A stretch of 64,000 bases of DNA from Dipteris shenzhenensis (lineage: Eukaryota > Polypodiophyta > Polypodiopsida > Gleicheniales). A program made the translations under genes and the position numbers. The stretch lies in the NCBI GenBank assembly GCA_047967505.1, contig CM106540.1. The stretch is one strand, 5' to 3'. This document shows, piece after piece, positions 47,045 through 58,442 of the stretch. Below the pieces are notes generated by a model. It had not been told where the DNA came from. It saw only the letters and a program-made list of their open reading frames with translations, and did no database searches. Positions within the stretch are counted from its first letter, which is position 1; each line of letters opens with the position of its first letter.

Positions 47045-47434
47045 ATGCCTACGACTAGCAACCTCAATTTGGAGGCATCTGCTAAGTTGAACAACTCCAA
47101 TTATAGTACATGGAAGTATCGAATGGAGAACATTCTTGTACTTCAGGAAAAATGGAGGTATGGAGATGGGTCTACACCTAGACCTTCTAATGAACCAATA
47201 ACAACTCCCACCATTTTTAAACCACAAGCCGAAGGGTCTACACCTGCAATATATCCTATCATTGCCTAAGGACAAGTAGAATGGGACAAGAAAGACAAAT
47301 ATGCATATCATTTGATTAAACAAAACGTGCAAGATGTCACGCTTGGATATATCAACATAGTGAAGAGATCCAAAGAAGCATGAGGTATGTTCGCAATACT
47401 TTATGAATCTTCTAAAGGGGTTTGTATATATTCA
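47045..47434 (+). mobile_element. Copia gag N-terminus (plus), cut by a LINE
   Basis: The frame opens MPTTSNLNLEASAKLNNSNY and continues STWKYRMENIL, then after one stop VEWDKKDKYAYHLIKQNVQD and MFAILYESSKGV. This is the usual N-terminal half of a plant copia gag. It stops at 47434, exactly where the poly-T of the minus-strand LINE begins, so the LINE appears to have inserted into this gag. Confidence 0.75.
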
Positions 47435-48943
47435 TTTTTTTTTTGGATCAAAAAAATGTTTATATTATAAACAGTTCATAAGATATACATTGATGATTTA
47501 CAAAAAACAGTCCGGAGTTCTGAGTATCTTAAAACATCTAAGAAGAAAGCTCGTAGCTACCTCAGTCAGGGCAGTCTCATAATAGATGGATCCCTTGAAG
47601 TGGCACTCTTGATTAAAGTTTTGACGATGCCCCAGCTCATGGTTTTTGATTTCAACAAAGAACTACGCAAGGTCACTGTCATACATCTTCGAAGCCTACT
47701 AACCACTCGATAAAAATATATTCTACGTCAGTAAACTTATCATTAAATTGGAAGTAATTTCTAGAAATCCACACAAACCATAATGCATGTGTTTACACTA
47801 ATGCCTAGCGTGAGTGTTTGACTTTAGATGCATCTCCTAGCAGAATTACTTTCCAATTGACTAGCTTGCCTAGTTGCATTTGCACTCTCTTCTAGACTTT
47901 CCTAGCTGACAGGCATGCTATAAAAATGTGGAATACATCTTCCCGTGCACCTTGACATCGCCGGCATTTGCCATCCCCTTTTCCAATCCTGAGGCCTCTT
48001 GCATTTGTCCAGACAGCTTTCATCAACACCAACCAAAGCAACGTCGACATCTTCTTCGGAATTGCTTTGGCCCAAATATAGTGGAATCTCCACTTCCAGC
48101 ACAGCGTAGAGTCGGAGATGTTCCAACGAGAATTTAATACTGGAAACATCTCTTCTATAGAATCAAAAGGAGTAGGAACAAGGAGCAAATGTGGGGAGTG
48201 AATCCAACTAAATTCCAATACATACTTCAGCACTGAGCCCCCCTTCCACTGAGTGTTTCCTTCCCAAAGAGCTATTCTATTGATGACAAACATAAAGTCT
48301 TGATTATTTAGCCTAAATTCTCTCCAAATTTCAAGCAAGGTCTTCCATCTGATCTGATCTCTATGCCATAGCTGACCCAAGATTGGGTTCCCTTATTGAA
48401 TAGGAAGTAGGCACTTGTAAAATTGGAATTGTTGAGTAATGCTTTTCTGTGTATCACTGATGCCCAAATAGAGTTGAGCTTCATGAAAGAACCTTTGCCA
48501 GAGAATCGTAGTTGTGTTTTGATAAACTCAAGTGCTCTCCATAAGGACTTCCATAGATCACTACCCTTAGTGGAGCAAGGTTCTGGGCAGAAAGCAGTAG
48601 ACAAGACTGGGTAGTTCTTCCATCGCTTTGCCCTAATAGGTCAAACAAGCTTGAAGTTTCAAGTGAGGAGCATGGCCCAATCCAGTTTCGAGTTAAGAAG
48701 GACCTTGAAAATCTAGGTCGCTACCAATTTTGCCGGTGCCTGCTTTATGTTAATCACTCCCAGCCCCCCTTAACTCTTTAGATGAGTGCCAAAATCCCCA
48801 TCTTAGCTTGGATATTATGTTGTAGCCTCCCCACAAAAAGGACCTACATTTAGCGAGAGTTTATCAAGTCCCGCTTGACTAGGATGCCAATAGGACAAGT
48901 AAAAGATAATTATGGGGTAGAGGCAATGATTGTACCATCCTTC
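47435..48943 (-). mobile_element. LINE E, 3' part (downstream half and poly-A tail)
   Basis: This is the distal part of a LINE on the minus strand, separated from its RT by the copia B insertion. It starts with YPIIIFYLSYWHPSQAGLD (from 48943) and continues with KTLLEIWREFRLNN. It then shows the C-terminal zinc-binding RT tail IWAKAIPKKMSTLLWLVLMK followed by GKCRRCQGAREDVFHIFIAC (about 48070-47915). It ends in a 3' UTR and a poly-A tail, seen as T10 at 47435-47444. Frameshifts are present. Confidence 0.9.
48939..48943. repeat. Target-site duplication of copia B, left
   Basis: CCTTC immediately before the LTR at 48944. The same five bases follow the other LTR at 52164-52168. Confidence 0.9.
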
Positions 48944-49296
48944 TATAAAGAGAGTGAGAGAGAAGGAAGGAGTCTCACTTGTAGCTTTCTCACATACACA
49001 ATGGGGGAATATACACAAAGGTGGAGGCTGAAAACAGTTTTCCTCTTCTTAGTTGTGAAAGCCAAAAGAACTCTAAGTACAAAAGAATAGGTGAACCCTA
49101 TATGTGGGTCTCAAACCAAACTCAGCTAACTAAGGTGGCATACTAACTGAGCCACTAACTAGAGTACATAAAGATAGCTGTCAACTAGCTATTATTCATG
49201 GGCGGTGTACCAACCGCATTTGCAGCTAACAAGTCAGTGACATAAATGCACAATGGTCACCCTGGCATATCATGAGTAGAGCTCGATATCTCAACA
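48944..49296 (-). repeat. 3' LTR of copia B
   Basis: 353 bp. On the minus strand it begins TGTTGAGATATCGAGC after the polypurine tract and ends ...CTTTATA, where the CA end has mutated to TA. Confidence 0.93.
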
Positions 49297-49322
49297 CTCC
49301 CCCTCGAGCTCAATCCCAATTC

Positions 49323-49655
49323 CTACACACCAAGCAGGTCTTTGAACTTGCGCAGCTTTTTTGCACCTAATGCCTTTGTGAATATGTTAGCTACTTGATC
49401 CTCTGTGCTGACATAAACTAGATCAATAAAACCTACTAGAACCTTCTCCCACACATAGTGATAATGCACCTCAATGTGCTTTGTTCTAGCATGATAGACT
49501 GGGTTATTTTCTAAGTGTATACTACTCATGTTGTCATAATAAATGGCAATTGGCCCATTTGTAGACTGATGCATATCATAAAGTAGCTTATGCAACAAAG
49601 CTACTTCACATGCAGCCATTGCTGCACCCCTATACTCAGCCTCTGTGCTCGACAA
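49323..49655 (-). pseudogene. Copia B RNase H
   Basis: C-terminal RNase H part: ALSSTEAEYRGAAMAACEVA with the catalytic Glu, YYDNMSSIHLENNPVYHART with an Asp, and a C-terminal IFTKALGAKKL end close to the polypurine tract. A stop at about 49667 separates it from the upstream half. Confidence 0.88.
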
Positions 49656-49781
49656 GGCAACTATAGGCTATTTATTACTGCTCCAAGTGACTGCAGCACT
49701 CCCAAAAGAGAACACATATCCACTGGTAGATTGTCTATCAAAAATACTACTAGCCCAATAAGCATCAGTGTATCCATGCAA

Positions 49782-50174
49782 CTATATATGAACCCCAGTC
49801 TGAACCCCAGTCTCATAAAATAGTCCATATTGCAATGTGGACTTCACATACCTCAGTATGCATCTAGCCGCATCCAAATGTGGTTTCCTTGGAGCCTGCA
49901 TAAACTGACTTACCAACCCAACAGCATAGCTCAAATTGGTAATAGTCATATAAATCAAACTTCCTACTATGCTTCTATACATAGTAGGGTCTTCCAGAAG
50001 CTCACCTGCATCTGCACTCAACTTCACATTCAGGTTATTGGTGATTTTCGGGACATGAAATACAGCAGACAGATATTTCTTTTTTCCATCTTGCATAGAC
50101 AAAGGAATTTTACCAATGTGCACAATAGGATGTGCAGTATCATCACCAGTCTCCACAAATCCTAGTGTTTCCAT
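49782..50174 (-). pseudogene. Copia B fusion: protease spacer joined to RT C-terminus
   Basis: This single open frame of 130 codons joins two normally distant parts of the polyprotein. The first 46 or so residues (VHIGKIPLSMQDGKKKYLSA, FHVPKITNNLN) are the segment before integrase. The rest (LLEDPTMYRSIVGSLIYMTI, LVSQFMQAPRKPHLDAARCI) is the end of RT before RNase H. The junction near 50030 is in frame, and the deletion removes integrase and the RT active site. Confidence 0.85.
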
Positions 50175-50368
50175 TTTCCTTGCATCCTACATCCATTCTG
50201 CATGACATGTGATGTGGTTTGATGCACCTGAGTCAACATACCACACATCATTGCTTTCTTATGCACTTGTCACACAATTGGTCATGTGCTGCACCATAAA
50301 TAGATGCTCATTTCTGTCATCACCATGTCTACTAGAGGATGCATAATTGCCTTGCTACAAATTTCCAG

Positions 50369-51262
50369 TCATGATGTTATTCTGCTTTTTATAGCAGTCT
50401 TTAACCATATGACCCATTTTACCACAATAGTAGCATTCAACATTGCTGATTGCATTTTGGCCTCTCTGCCATCCACCATGACCTCTTTGGCTCCACTTGC
50501 CTCTAAAGTTACCACGTCCTCCTCCATAGGACTGGTTTTCTTGAATTTGCTACATATTTTGATTTCTACCATGGCTCCAAATCGGCCTGCTCTACCTCTG
50601 CCTCTACGTCTTCTAGCATTTGAGTAGAAGATAGCTTCTTTTGAAGTTTCTCCTAAAGAAGATGCAACATCACTTCTCTGCTCTTCAGAAATTAGAAGAG
50701 CAATCAACTCCTCAAAATCAGGAAAATTCTCACGGACGGCAATGGATGTCCAGAATTGTGCATAATCCTTTCCTAGACCATTCAAGGTCACAGAAACTAA
50801 ATCATCATCTTCCACTGGTGACCCAACAGAAGCAAGTACATTTGCAATCTTCTTCACCTTCATGTGGTAATCATTGATGCTCATATTTTCTCTCTGCACA
50901 TTATGCAACTCTTGCTTGAGCTACATTTTCCTGGCTTGCGTATTTGTGCTATACATTTTTGTCAAAGTATCCCACGCCTCCTTCAGCGTGCTTGCATCTT
51001 GAATATGCACAATCATAGAATCTGAAATACTGATAGACAGCCAGTACATAACTTTTCTGGCTCTCTCATGTCAACCTTTAAATGCTTCCCCCAACTCCTG
51101 TTGATTGGGAACATTAGGAATAACTGGTTCTTGTTCAGCTCTAGTAATGAACTCCCAATAGCCTTTTCCCTTAAGGAAATTCGTCATTCTAAACTTCCAT
51201 GCTTGGAAGTCGTTCTTGTCAAGCTTTTCAGTGACAATCTATGAAAGAGCATCAGATGCCAT
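50369..51262 (-). pseudogene. Copia B gag with intact CCHC knuckle
   Basis: Gag starts at ATG 51262 (MASDALS, then DKNDFQAWKFRMTNFLKGKG) and continues with DSMIVHIQDASTLKEAWDTL. A clean open part spans 50908-50369 (NMSINDYHMKVKKIANVL, SVTLNGLGKDYAQFW, then an Arg/Gly-rich linker). The zinc knuckle CYYCGKMGHMVKDC (50435-50394) is complete but lies in a different frame from the preceding ORF. Early stops in the first third and that frameshift make it a pseudogene. Confidence 0.88.
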
Positions 51263-51798
51263 TATAGAACACTGCAAAATATTTTGTCACTGTAAAAAAA
51301 CACAACTTCTGTCTCACAAGGGCAAATCTGCAAAATTGACAAGAGTGGTATTTGACCACACAGTCACTTCCTAGTGACGATTATGCATCAACAGGCAATA
51401 AGAATGATTTGTCACTCCCAATATCTCTACACATAGGCATACGATGTAATTCCTATGATAAATTTTCACCGACCTGTAGAACAATGGTCGCACAACAAAA
51501 ACAAAGCACTTTCTTGAGTGCCTGCGGAAAACATTCGCCACCAAAACGAGCCCCGAAATGGCCTCGATCAAAAAAATAATTTCACCAAGGGCTTTGCCCA
51601 TTCCCGTAACATATATTGCCCTCTCGCCACACCATGAAGGGCATCCCAATCTGAGACAGTGCACTCTTGCACTTTCCGGCTGTGCTACCCGCAGAGATTT
51701 GCTTCCAAACTCAAAAAAAAAAGGGAAAGCAACACTGATCCTCTTACTAGGACACCGCGAACTTGGTTTGCTTTCTTGAGCTCCTTACCATGAATCGA

Positions 51799-51810
51799 GC
51801 TCTAATACCA
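51799..51810 (-). promoter_or_regulatory. Primer-binding site of copia B
   Basis: On the minus strand this reads TGGTATTAGAGC, one base different from the canonical initiator-Met tRNA site TGGTATCAGAGC, directly adjoining the LTR. Confidence 0.88.
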
Positions 51811-52163
51811 TGTAAAGAGAGTGGGAAAGAAGGAAGGAGTCTCACTTGCAGCTTTCTCACATACACAATGGGGGAATATACACAAAGGTGGAGGCTGAAA
51901 ATAGTTTTCCTCTTCTTAGTTGTGAAAGCCAAAAGAACTCTAAGTACAAAAGAATAGGTGAACCCTATATGTGGGTCTCAAACTAAACTCAGCTAACTAA
52001 GGTGGTATATTAACTGAGCCACTAACTAGAGTACATAAAGATAGCTGTCATCCAGCTATTATTCATGGGCGGTGTACCAACTGCATCTGCAGCTAACAAG
52101 TCGGTGACATAAATGCACAATGGTCACCCTGGCATATCACGAGTGGAGCTCGATATCTCGACA
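51811..52163 (-). repeat. 5' LTR of copia B
   Basis: 353 bp. On the minus strand it begins TGTCGAGATATCGAGC and ends CTCTTTACA, followed at once by the primer-binding site. Confidence 0.93.
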
Positions 52164-52168
52164 CCTTC
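52164..52168. repeat. Target-site duplication of copia B, right
   Basis: CCTTC directly after the LTR end at 52163. Confidence 0.9.
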
Positions 52169-53830
52169 TTCCCACCAAGTTGGATTGAAAGCCTCTCCAC
52201 TTTTCCAATTTTGAGCTGAACCTGTTAAGTACCCATTCCCATCTCTCCTTCATTGATAGCTCAAAGCCCATGGGTATGCCTAACAGTCTAAAAACAATGC
52301 TCTTTTAGATCAGTTGGATAGCTCAGATGCTCCAACTCAGCTTAAGATTTTCCATTGCCCATGCAATATCCAGTTTTACTATGATTGATAAGAGAACCAA
52401 AAGCAAAACAATAAGTTTTCAGACATTCCATAACTTCTCTCATGTCATGTGTGGCGTTCCTAAGCATTAGGTTGGTGTCATCTGCAAATTGCTGCATCAC
52501 CATCTGCTTACCATTGGGCAACTCAATTCCTTTTAATGATCCCTCAGTAGTTTTTTCTATAAGTAACAAGCCCAATGAGCCAGCAGCTACTATAGCATAC
52601 AGTAGTGGGGCGATGAGGAAGCCTTGCCTAATTGATCTTTTCAACTGAAAAGCTGAAGACATTTCGCCATTGATGCATACTTTGGCTGTGGCATTCGACA
52701 ACAGTAGTTTGATCATGGTAATGAAATTTGGTCCCAGACCCATGTCTATCAAGGATTACAAAAGAAAGCTCCAATCAAGCCTATCATAGGCTTTACAAAG
52801 TCTATTTTCATGAAGCAGAAGTCTTGCCTAGAATCCCTAGAGTGCTCACATCCTTCCCAGATATTGACAATAGCCTCTAGGAGCTGTCTCCCTTTTATGA
52901 ACCCCTTCTGATCCTGTAAAATCGATATGTCCATCTTGTTCTATATTCTTAGTACTAGTGCCTTGGCAAAAATTTTGTAACTGTAGTTAAGCATCATTAG
53001 AGGTCTCCAATTCTTTATTAAATATTTTCTTTCGTGTTTTGGGATAAGTTTAACTATCCCACTATTTAAGTGATCAGGCAGAGAGGAAGTGGAGATACTT
53101 TCATGCCATAGCTCAAGTAGTCTAGGGCCTTTCCAATCCCGAATTCCTTGTAGAATTCTATGGGTAGTCTGTCCTCTCTAGGAGTTTTGCCATCTTTCAT
53201 GGCCAGCATTGCTTCCTTGAGTTCACCTAGGGTTAGAGGAGCTTCCAAGATCTGATGGTCAAGACCAGTGACAACCTTTTGTCTTGAAGCCTGGCATCTA
53301 GTTCTTACTTACACAACTCTATCATCTACATGTGTCATTTGTGACAACAGTTTCTTAAAGTGATCATCAATGTCCTCCCTATTCTTGGTGTCCGATTGAG
53401 CCCAAACATTTGCCTTGATTTCAAGGAGTGGTATTTCCTCTAGCATTCTCATCCTGCATATAATCTTGAATGTTTCTTTGGTTGGCCTATCCAGCTTGCT
53501 AGCCCACCATCTTTTGGTGTATAGTTTGGCTGACGAGTATCTTAAGCTTTCAAGCTTGGCTAGTTCGCTCTTCATAAGACGGAGTTCGACCTGCGCTTGC
53601 GTGTCATTTTTACATTCCTGGGCTTCAAGAGTGTCGAACCTTTTCTGAACATTGGCTATCCTCTGAACTTTCTAGCCTGCTTAAGCACTTCTTGCGTTTT
53701 GAGGACAGTCCTAATCCAAAAGTCAGCCATGGACTCATCAATGAGTCTAAGATCAATCCACATCTCCTTCACTTCTTCTTGAATAGTCCCTAACTAGAAA
53801 AGGGTGGGATTAGCCAAATGCTTGAGCTCT
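52164..53830 (-). mobile_element. LINE E, 5' part (RT)
   Basis: On the minus strand: pre-RT region (53575-53309; RWWASKLDRPTKETFKIICR), RT start KDGKTPREDRLPIEFYKEFG (53180), QDQKGFIKGRQLLEAIVNIW (52915), the palm with an intact catalytic box QQFADDTNLM (FADDT codons 52474-52488), and LGIPMGFELSMKERW...KWRGFQ leading to the copia B insertion at 52164. Related to, but distinct from, the LINE at 18-26 kb. Frameshifts (near 53100, 52930, 52750) inactivate it. Confidence 0.9.
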
Positions 53831-54123
53831 ACTTTTGAACACCTCATGCAGCATCAGGTGATCGATTTCTTGCTTCTCTTCTGAACGGGCATCAACTCTA
53901 TAGGGAATCTTATCGGACGGCTGGTCTTCCTCTTGGGTCAACTTAGCAGCTGTGGTCTGAGTCCCGTTCCTCTTTTCTTGTATGCCCGCTTGTCCAAGAG
54001 CTGCCAGAAAGTTTTTTCTTTCTCTAAAGGGGAAAGAGAAGAAGCCACGATGGTGATGGCAAAGGAATTTCCTCGATCACGGGTTCCTCTTTGGATTCCT
54101 TCTTGGGAACCAGCAAGAGAAGT

Positions 54124-54420
54124 TTAGGTATCTCTGTTTCCATCTCCGACACTCGTCTGGGTTTGCACAGGCATGAAGTCAGGGTCAAAGTATTTTCTTC
54201 CAAACGAGGGAATGAGGGGCATAGCCACTGTCACATCTTGCATGTAGAATGAGGAATTCTCAATGAGTGTCGTATTTGGCAAAGTGTGAGTTGAGTGGGA
54301 CAAGAATGATGCAGGAAGGGCACCGTACGTAGGTTTGAGAGGGAGTGGAGGGAGCCTAGATTGCAAGGGATGCAGGTCGCCATCACCATCAACATCACCG
54401 CCAACCCTATCTTTCTCCAT
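54124..54420 (-). pseudogene. Unknown Pro/Ser-rich ORF upstream of LINE E RT
   Basis: A 98-codon frame opens MEKDRVGGDVDGDG and is rich in Pro, Leu and Ser, with no recognised domain. It lies on the same strand about 300-600 bp upstream of the readable LINE sequence. It could be a remnant of LINE ORF1, with endonuclease lost by deletion, or unrelated sequence. Confidence 0.3.
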
Positions 54421-54553
54421 TCGGCTTGGCTTGGGACAATTGCCTTAACTCTAGTTCTCTTTCCTCTTCATCATTATATTCATTCTTTTCAACTAATACT
54501 AGTGTACAGTTAGCTCTCTCTCCTCATCTCCACTCCCTCTCCATATTTGCTCA

Positions 54554-54766
54554 GATGGAGTGGGTGGGCACTTGGCTACCCACTCACACACCTTCCCTCC
54601 ATGATTCAATCTTATCAAGATCTCTAATCAATGCCAAGATAGGATACCTCCTAACAAATCACTGATTGCACTCACCCAGTCTTTTATAAATCCATTTGAT
54701 CTCTTTGTAATGAGGGTGGCTTGCACCATAACAATGTTGGTATGGCATCGAACTATATTTGATCCA
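54554..54766 (-). repeat. Dispersed 213-bp repeat, minus copy
   Basis: Reverse-complement partner of 44606-44816 over its full length. The plus strand starts GATGGAGTGGGTGGGC and ends ATATTTGATCCA. Confidence 0.8.
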
Positions 54767-54835
54767 CATTATCATCTAGTCTCTCTTTTGCGGTGATGAT
54801 TTCATACAATATCCTTGATTGGAAGATCTTCACGA

Positions 54836-54925
54836 ACTTGAAATTCTAGTTTTCACAATTATTATAATCTATTTCACAGACTTGAAATTCTAGTTTTCAC
54901 AATTATTATAATCTAATTCACCATC
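54836..54925 (+). repeat. Tandem duplication of about 45 bp
   Basis: ACTTGAAATTCTAGTTTTCA followed by CAATTATTATAATCTA(T/A)TTCAC occurs twice in a row. Confidence 0.85.
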
Positions 54926-55300
54926 GTGTCCAAAAATATTATATCATCATGAGATTTTTCGATGGCTATTGCAAATGATGTTGAAAACATTGAAATTAAC
55001 TCTTTTAGACTTGCATTCTTTTTTCACTTTTGTGGATGGAGGTTGCTCTTAAAGATAGATTTCAAAAACTTTCAAAGATGGCCAATATGGAGAGAAAAGT
55101 GTAAATGAAAGATCTATAACTAGTGTTTGGATTAGGCCAGGAATGGTTTTTGGTGATCTTCTTTGGCGAGCATGCCCAAAAATGGTGAGAACACACTCTC
55201 TCTTCTCTCTTCTCTCTTTGCATGTTTGTTTCCCTCTCTCTAATCATGCACGTACTCTCTCTTCTTCTCAAATCCCCTCTATCCCCTCATCCCCCTTTCA
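54926..55300. other. No gene recognised
   Basis: Short frames without motifs leading into the CT microsatellite. Confidence 0.4.
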
Positions 55301-55302
55301 CC

Positions 55303-55394
<92 letters not shown>

Positions 55395-55450
55395 CTCCCT
55401 CTCTTTTAGTCCCTCTCTCCCTCCCTACCTTCCTCGCTTCCTCCCTCCCT

Positions 55451-55525
<75 letters not shown>

Positions 55526-55671
55526 CATGACTCTCTCCCTCCACACCTCTGTCTCTCTCCTTTCTTTTTGTTTTCCTCACTCTCATCTCACATGTACCCT
55601 CTCTTCTTATCAACTTCCCTCTTCATCCCCCCCCCCCCTCTCTCTCTCTCTCTCTCCCCCCCTCCCCCCCT

Positions 55672-55728
<57 letters not shown>

Positions 55729-55735
55729 GCATAAT
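55301..55735. repeat. Compound CT/C/AC microsatellite
   Basis: (CT)n near 55307-55390 (about 40 units), a second near 55458-55515, C-runs with (CT)n at 55627-55710, then (AC)n to 55730. The Ser/Leu frames on plus and Arg/Glu frames on minus are composition artefacts. Confidence 0.97.
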
Positions 55736-55907
55736 TGTAAGAGAAGGGTGCAAGAAATATATTGAATATATGTCTTGTGAAGTAGGTCAAGGACTAATTA
55801 AGGATATATATAAAAGTATAAAATAAGGATATGAAGAAACATAACAATTTTGCTTAAGAGATTGGAGTGGTTTATAAGTATGATGTTGATCAATTATGCA
55901 AAAAGGC

Positions 55908-56080
55908 ATGGTTGGAGCTGGTGGCTGTCACCCCTCGATTGAGCTAAGGGGAGCATGGCTTATTGGTGGGAATCACGCTATAGGATAGATGACATTGGTG
56001 GAATTTAATCCCATAAGCATTAATGTGGCATATTGGCTTGATTTCACACTCTCTCTCTCATCCCTCCTGGGACCTTTTGG
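55908..56080 (+). repeat. Direct repeat, copy 1
   Basis: GGAGCTGGTGGCTGTCACCC, then TTGAGCTAAGG(G)GAG and GGCTTATTGGTGGG, ending CACTCTCTCTC...GGGACC. It matches 56512-56645 with indels. Confidence 0.75.
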
Positions 56081-56511
56081 GGGAGACAGAGGTATGTGTG
56101 GCTAGGAGGTAAGGGATTGAGATCCCTCACAATTGATGCTCTGCATGGGACATGTGGTAGCCATGCATGTTAACATGGTATCAAAGTAGGTGTTCCCTCT
56201 AGGAATGTAGTGAATTTTTGTGCGGCCATCGCGTGAGCGACACATGGTGGTTGGTTGACTATGGTGATAGACTATCGTAATCTGTGTGGCAACTTTGAAG
56301 TATGACTTGATTTGTGTGTGTCAGCAAATAGCAATAGCTCTTGATGACTCCTTGACGTGTATGTGTGCCTCCTGAGGTCTTTGGCAAATGTGCTACCCAC
56401 GTGGCATTTGGTGGCAGCTTGCATTTGATTGGCCTGCCCTTGTGTGGTTTGGTTGTGGGGTTTGACCAGTTGGTCACGTTTGTTTGCAATAGGATTTGTC
56501 CACAAGGGGGT

Positions 56512-56645
56512 GTTGGAGGTGGTGGCCTTCACCCGTCGTTTGAGCTAAGGAGAGAATGGTTTATTGGTGGGTGCCCTTGTGGCCTTGGATATATTGTCTT
56601 GATTTCCACTCTCTCTCATAGCAAGTGGGCGATTGGGACCTTCCA
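56512..56645 (+). repeat. Direct repeat, copy 2
   Basis: GGAGGTGGTGGCCTTCACCC, TTTGAGCTAAGGAGAG, GGTTTATTGGTGGG and CTTGATTTCCACTCTCTCTC, in the same order as copy 1 about 600 bp upstream. Confidence 0.75.
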
Positions 56646-57700
56646 CACTCAACAGTGTCCTTGGGAGACTTGGCAACCATGTAGGCTACCAATAGGCATG
56701 AATATACATTTGAGCCTACCAGTTAAAAGTAATCCAAGTAAGTTTTCCTTCTTAAAAATTTTCACCACACATATACACAACCAAAAAAAGACACACACAC
56801 ACACAAAAAGTTAATTTATACTATTTAAAAGACTGTCATGTGGCATTTCAATTGTGAAAATTCCATGTGGCCAAGTTTTTTTCCCAACTGTGAAGTTTTT
56901 TCCAACTGTCACAAAATGTCAAGCGTGCGCACCACACACACACACACATAGAGACAAACCTTTCGAGTGTAATAATTTTTTATTCATAAATAATTTTCAA
57001 GTGTTGCAACCATAAAAGTGCACAATGTCTCTACTCTATATCCTCATCACCTCACATGCAAATTTGACCTTCTCACTTGCATTTGTATTTAGCTTCACCA
57101 TTGCATTCACCTCTTGACTGGTTGGAGCATCTTCATCAACCATTATTTGGTAATATCATGCTTGCATGCACCACCACACAATCTCTCAATCCCATATTAA
57201 GATTTGTGGGTATATGAGTCTTATCTAAAATATTTCCCCTATAAATCTTCAGGACCATCTAACACATACATGCATTGCATAAGAATACATCTAACAAATA
57301 GATGTTTGGTATAAGAATATGGTTGTGCATTTTCAAACACTCATGTATCATGAATGATACAAAACAAGAAAATTTGCATGTCCAACCATATAAGACTGAC
57401 CTTTTAATTGGCATACCCTATGTTCCTACCCCTTTTGCATAAAACCACAAGGTGGAGATATGTTTACCTCATGCAAATCACCATGCAAGTGGTCTTTATG
57501 TCTAACTATGTACATTCCACCTATGATGAGCTGCCATAGTTATCAATCATTTGAAATTGGGAGCAAAGATCTCCTCAAAGATAATGTTGGAATGTGCAAT
57601 CAACTGAGGCATGGGGCACCCGCAGAACATAGATCCACCACTGGAATGCCACATTTCATTAATGTTGACAGTCAATACTCTTCTACTATGCATAACCCTT
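56646..57700. other. No gene recognised; AC microsatellites
   Basis: (AC)n runs near 56790 and 56935. The rest is AT-rich without a supported coding feature. Confidence 0.4.
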
Positions 57701-58000
57701 TACAACAAGCCTTGCCTTGAAATGACTTATTGATCCATTAGTTTTCCCCTTTTAGCTTGCACATCCACTTAGTACCAATGGCCTTCTTCCCATAAGGTGA
57801 ATCTATTGAATACCATGTTTTATTGCATCAATGATGGAAGCATATTCACTTTGGATAGTGGCCATCCAACATCTATTCTCCTTTGCATCTTCATGTTCTC
57901 TCAAAAGCGTAATCAATAAGTAATCCAACTGTGACAAACTTTCATCTCTCACTAGATCTCTTAGCAACACCAAGGATTATGTTGCTCCAAGAAACAACAG
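57701..58000 (-). pseudogene. Copia RT N-terminal fragment (minus)
   Basis: Minus-strand reading across frames gives MATIQSEYASIIDA, NKTWYSIDSPYGKKAIGTKW and a degraded KARLVAKGYA-like end (SFQGKACCKGLCI). This is the start of a Ty1/copia reverse transcriptase with its upstream connection. It is not from the element at 58266, which lies on the other strand. Confidence 0.65.
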
Positions 58001-58156
58001 CTCTACTAGCCTTAGTAACATCAAGTATGTTACTCCCACCAACATGCACTTGTAGCTACATTAACATCTACATTGGCATCATGACATTTGATAGAGTTGA
58101 TTTTCCTTGATCACCACCATGGTGATAATGATCGTGGTTTTAGTTTGTGATTGATG

Positions 58157-58265
58157 CCTTAAATCTCAAATAGAAATCATGGAGAGATTCATCAAATCTC
58201 AAATAGTAATCATGGAGAGACTCAATGGTACAATCCCACCTTTGGATTATATCCTTGAATGAATG
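58157..58265 (+). repeat. Genomic tandem repeat at the copia A target, left part
   Basis: TCAAATCTCAAATAGTAATC with ATGGAGAGACTCAATGG occurs here and again at 60464-60540 beyond the copia element, with a shorter version starting near 58160. The copia inserted in an older short tandem repeat. Confidence 0.8.
58261..58265. repeat. Target-site duplication of copia A, left
   Basis: GAATG, repeated at 60451-60455. Confidence 0.9.
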
Positions 58266-58440
58266 TGTGGGGGTTAAAGGTCACTGTGCCTTTACCCCGG
58301 TTATGTACAATACTCGAACACATATATAAATGAATGAAAAAGAAGATTAGGGTGGTTCTGCACCCACCAAAACTTGTGGCTCTCTGTGTCTGTCTCTCTC
58401 TCTCCCTCTTCCATTCTTGCTTCTATTGAGAGCATTCTCA
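58266..58440 (+). repeat. 5' LTR of copia A
   Basis: 175 bp, TGTGGGGGTTAAAGG to GAGAGCATTCTCA. The TATA-like CATATATAAATGAATG lies near 58321. Confidence 0.95.
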
Positions 58441-58442
58441 AC

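Larger units (their letters stand above)
48944..52163 (-). mobile_element. Copia family B, complete ends, internally deleted
   Basis: This is an LTR retrotransposon of 3,220 bp on the minus strand: 5' LTR 52163-51811, primer-binding site 51810-51799, gag from 51262, fused protease/RT remnant, RNase H, polypurine tract GAGGGGGAG next to 49296, 3' LTR 49296-48944. A 5-bp duplication CCTTC flanks it. By eye the 353-bp LTRs differ at about 16 positions, mostly C/T or G/A changes. Integrase and most of RT are missing, so it could move only with help from a relative. It sits inside LINE E. Confidence 0.93.

Noticed and set aside
55143-55826. Open frames over 60-100 codons in the CT microsatellite block.
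   Set aside because: Pure Leu-Ser or Arg-Glu dipeptides from (CT)n; not genes.
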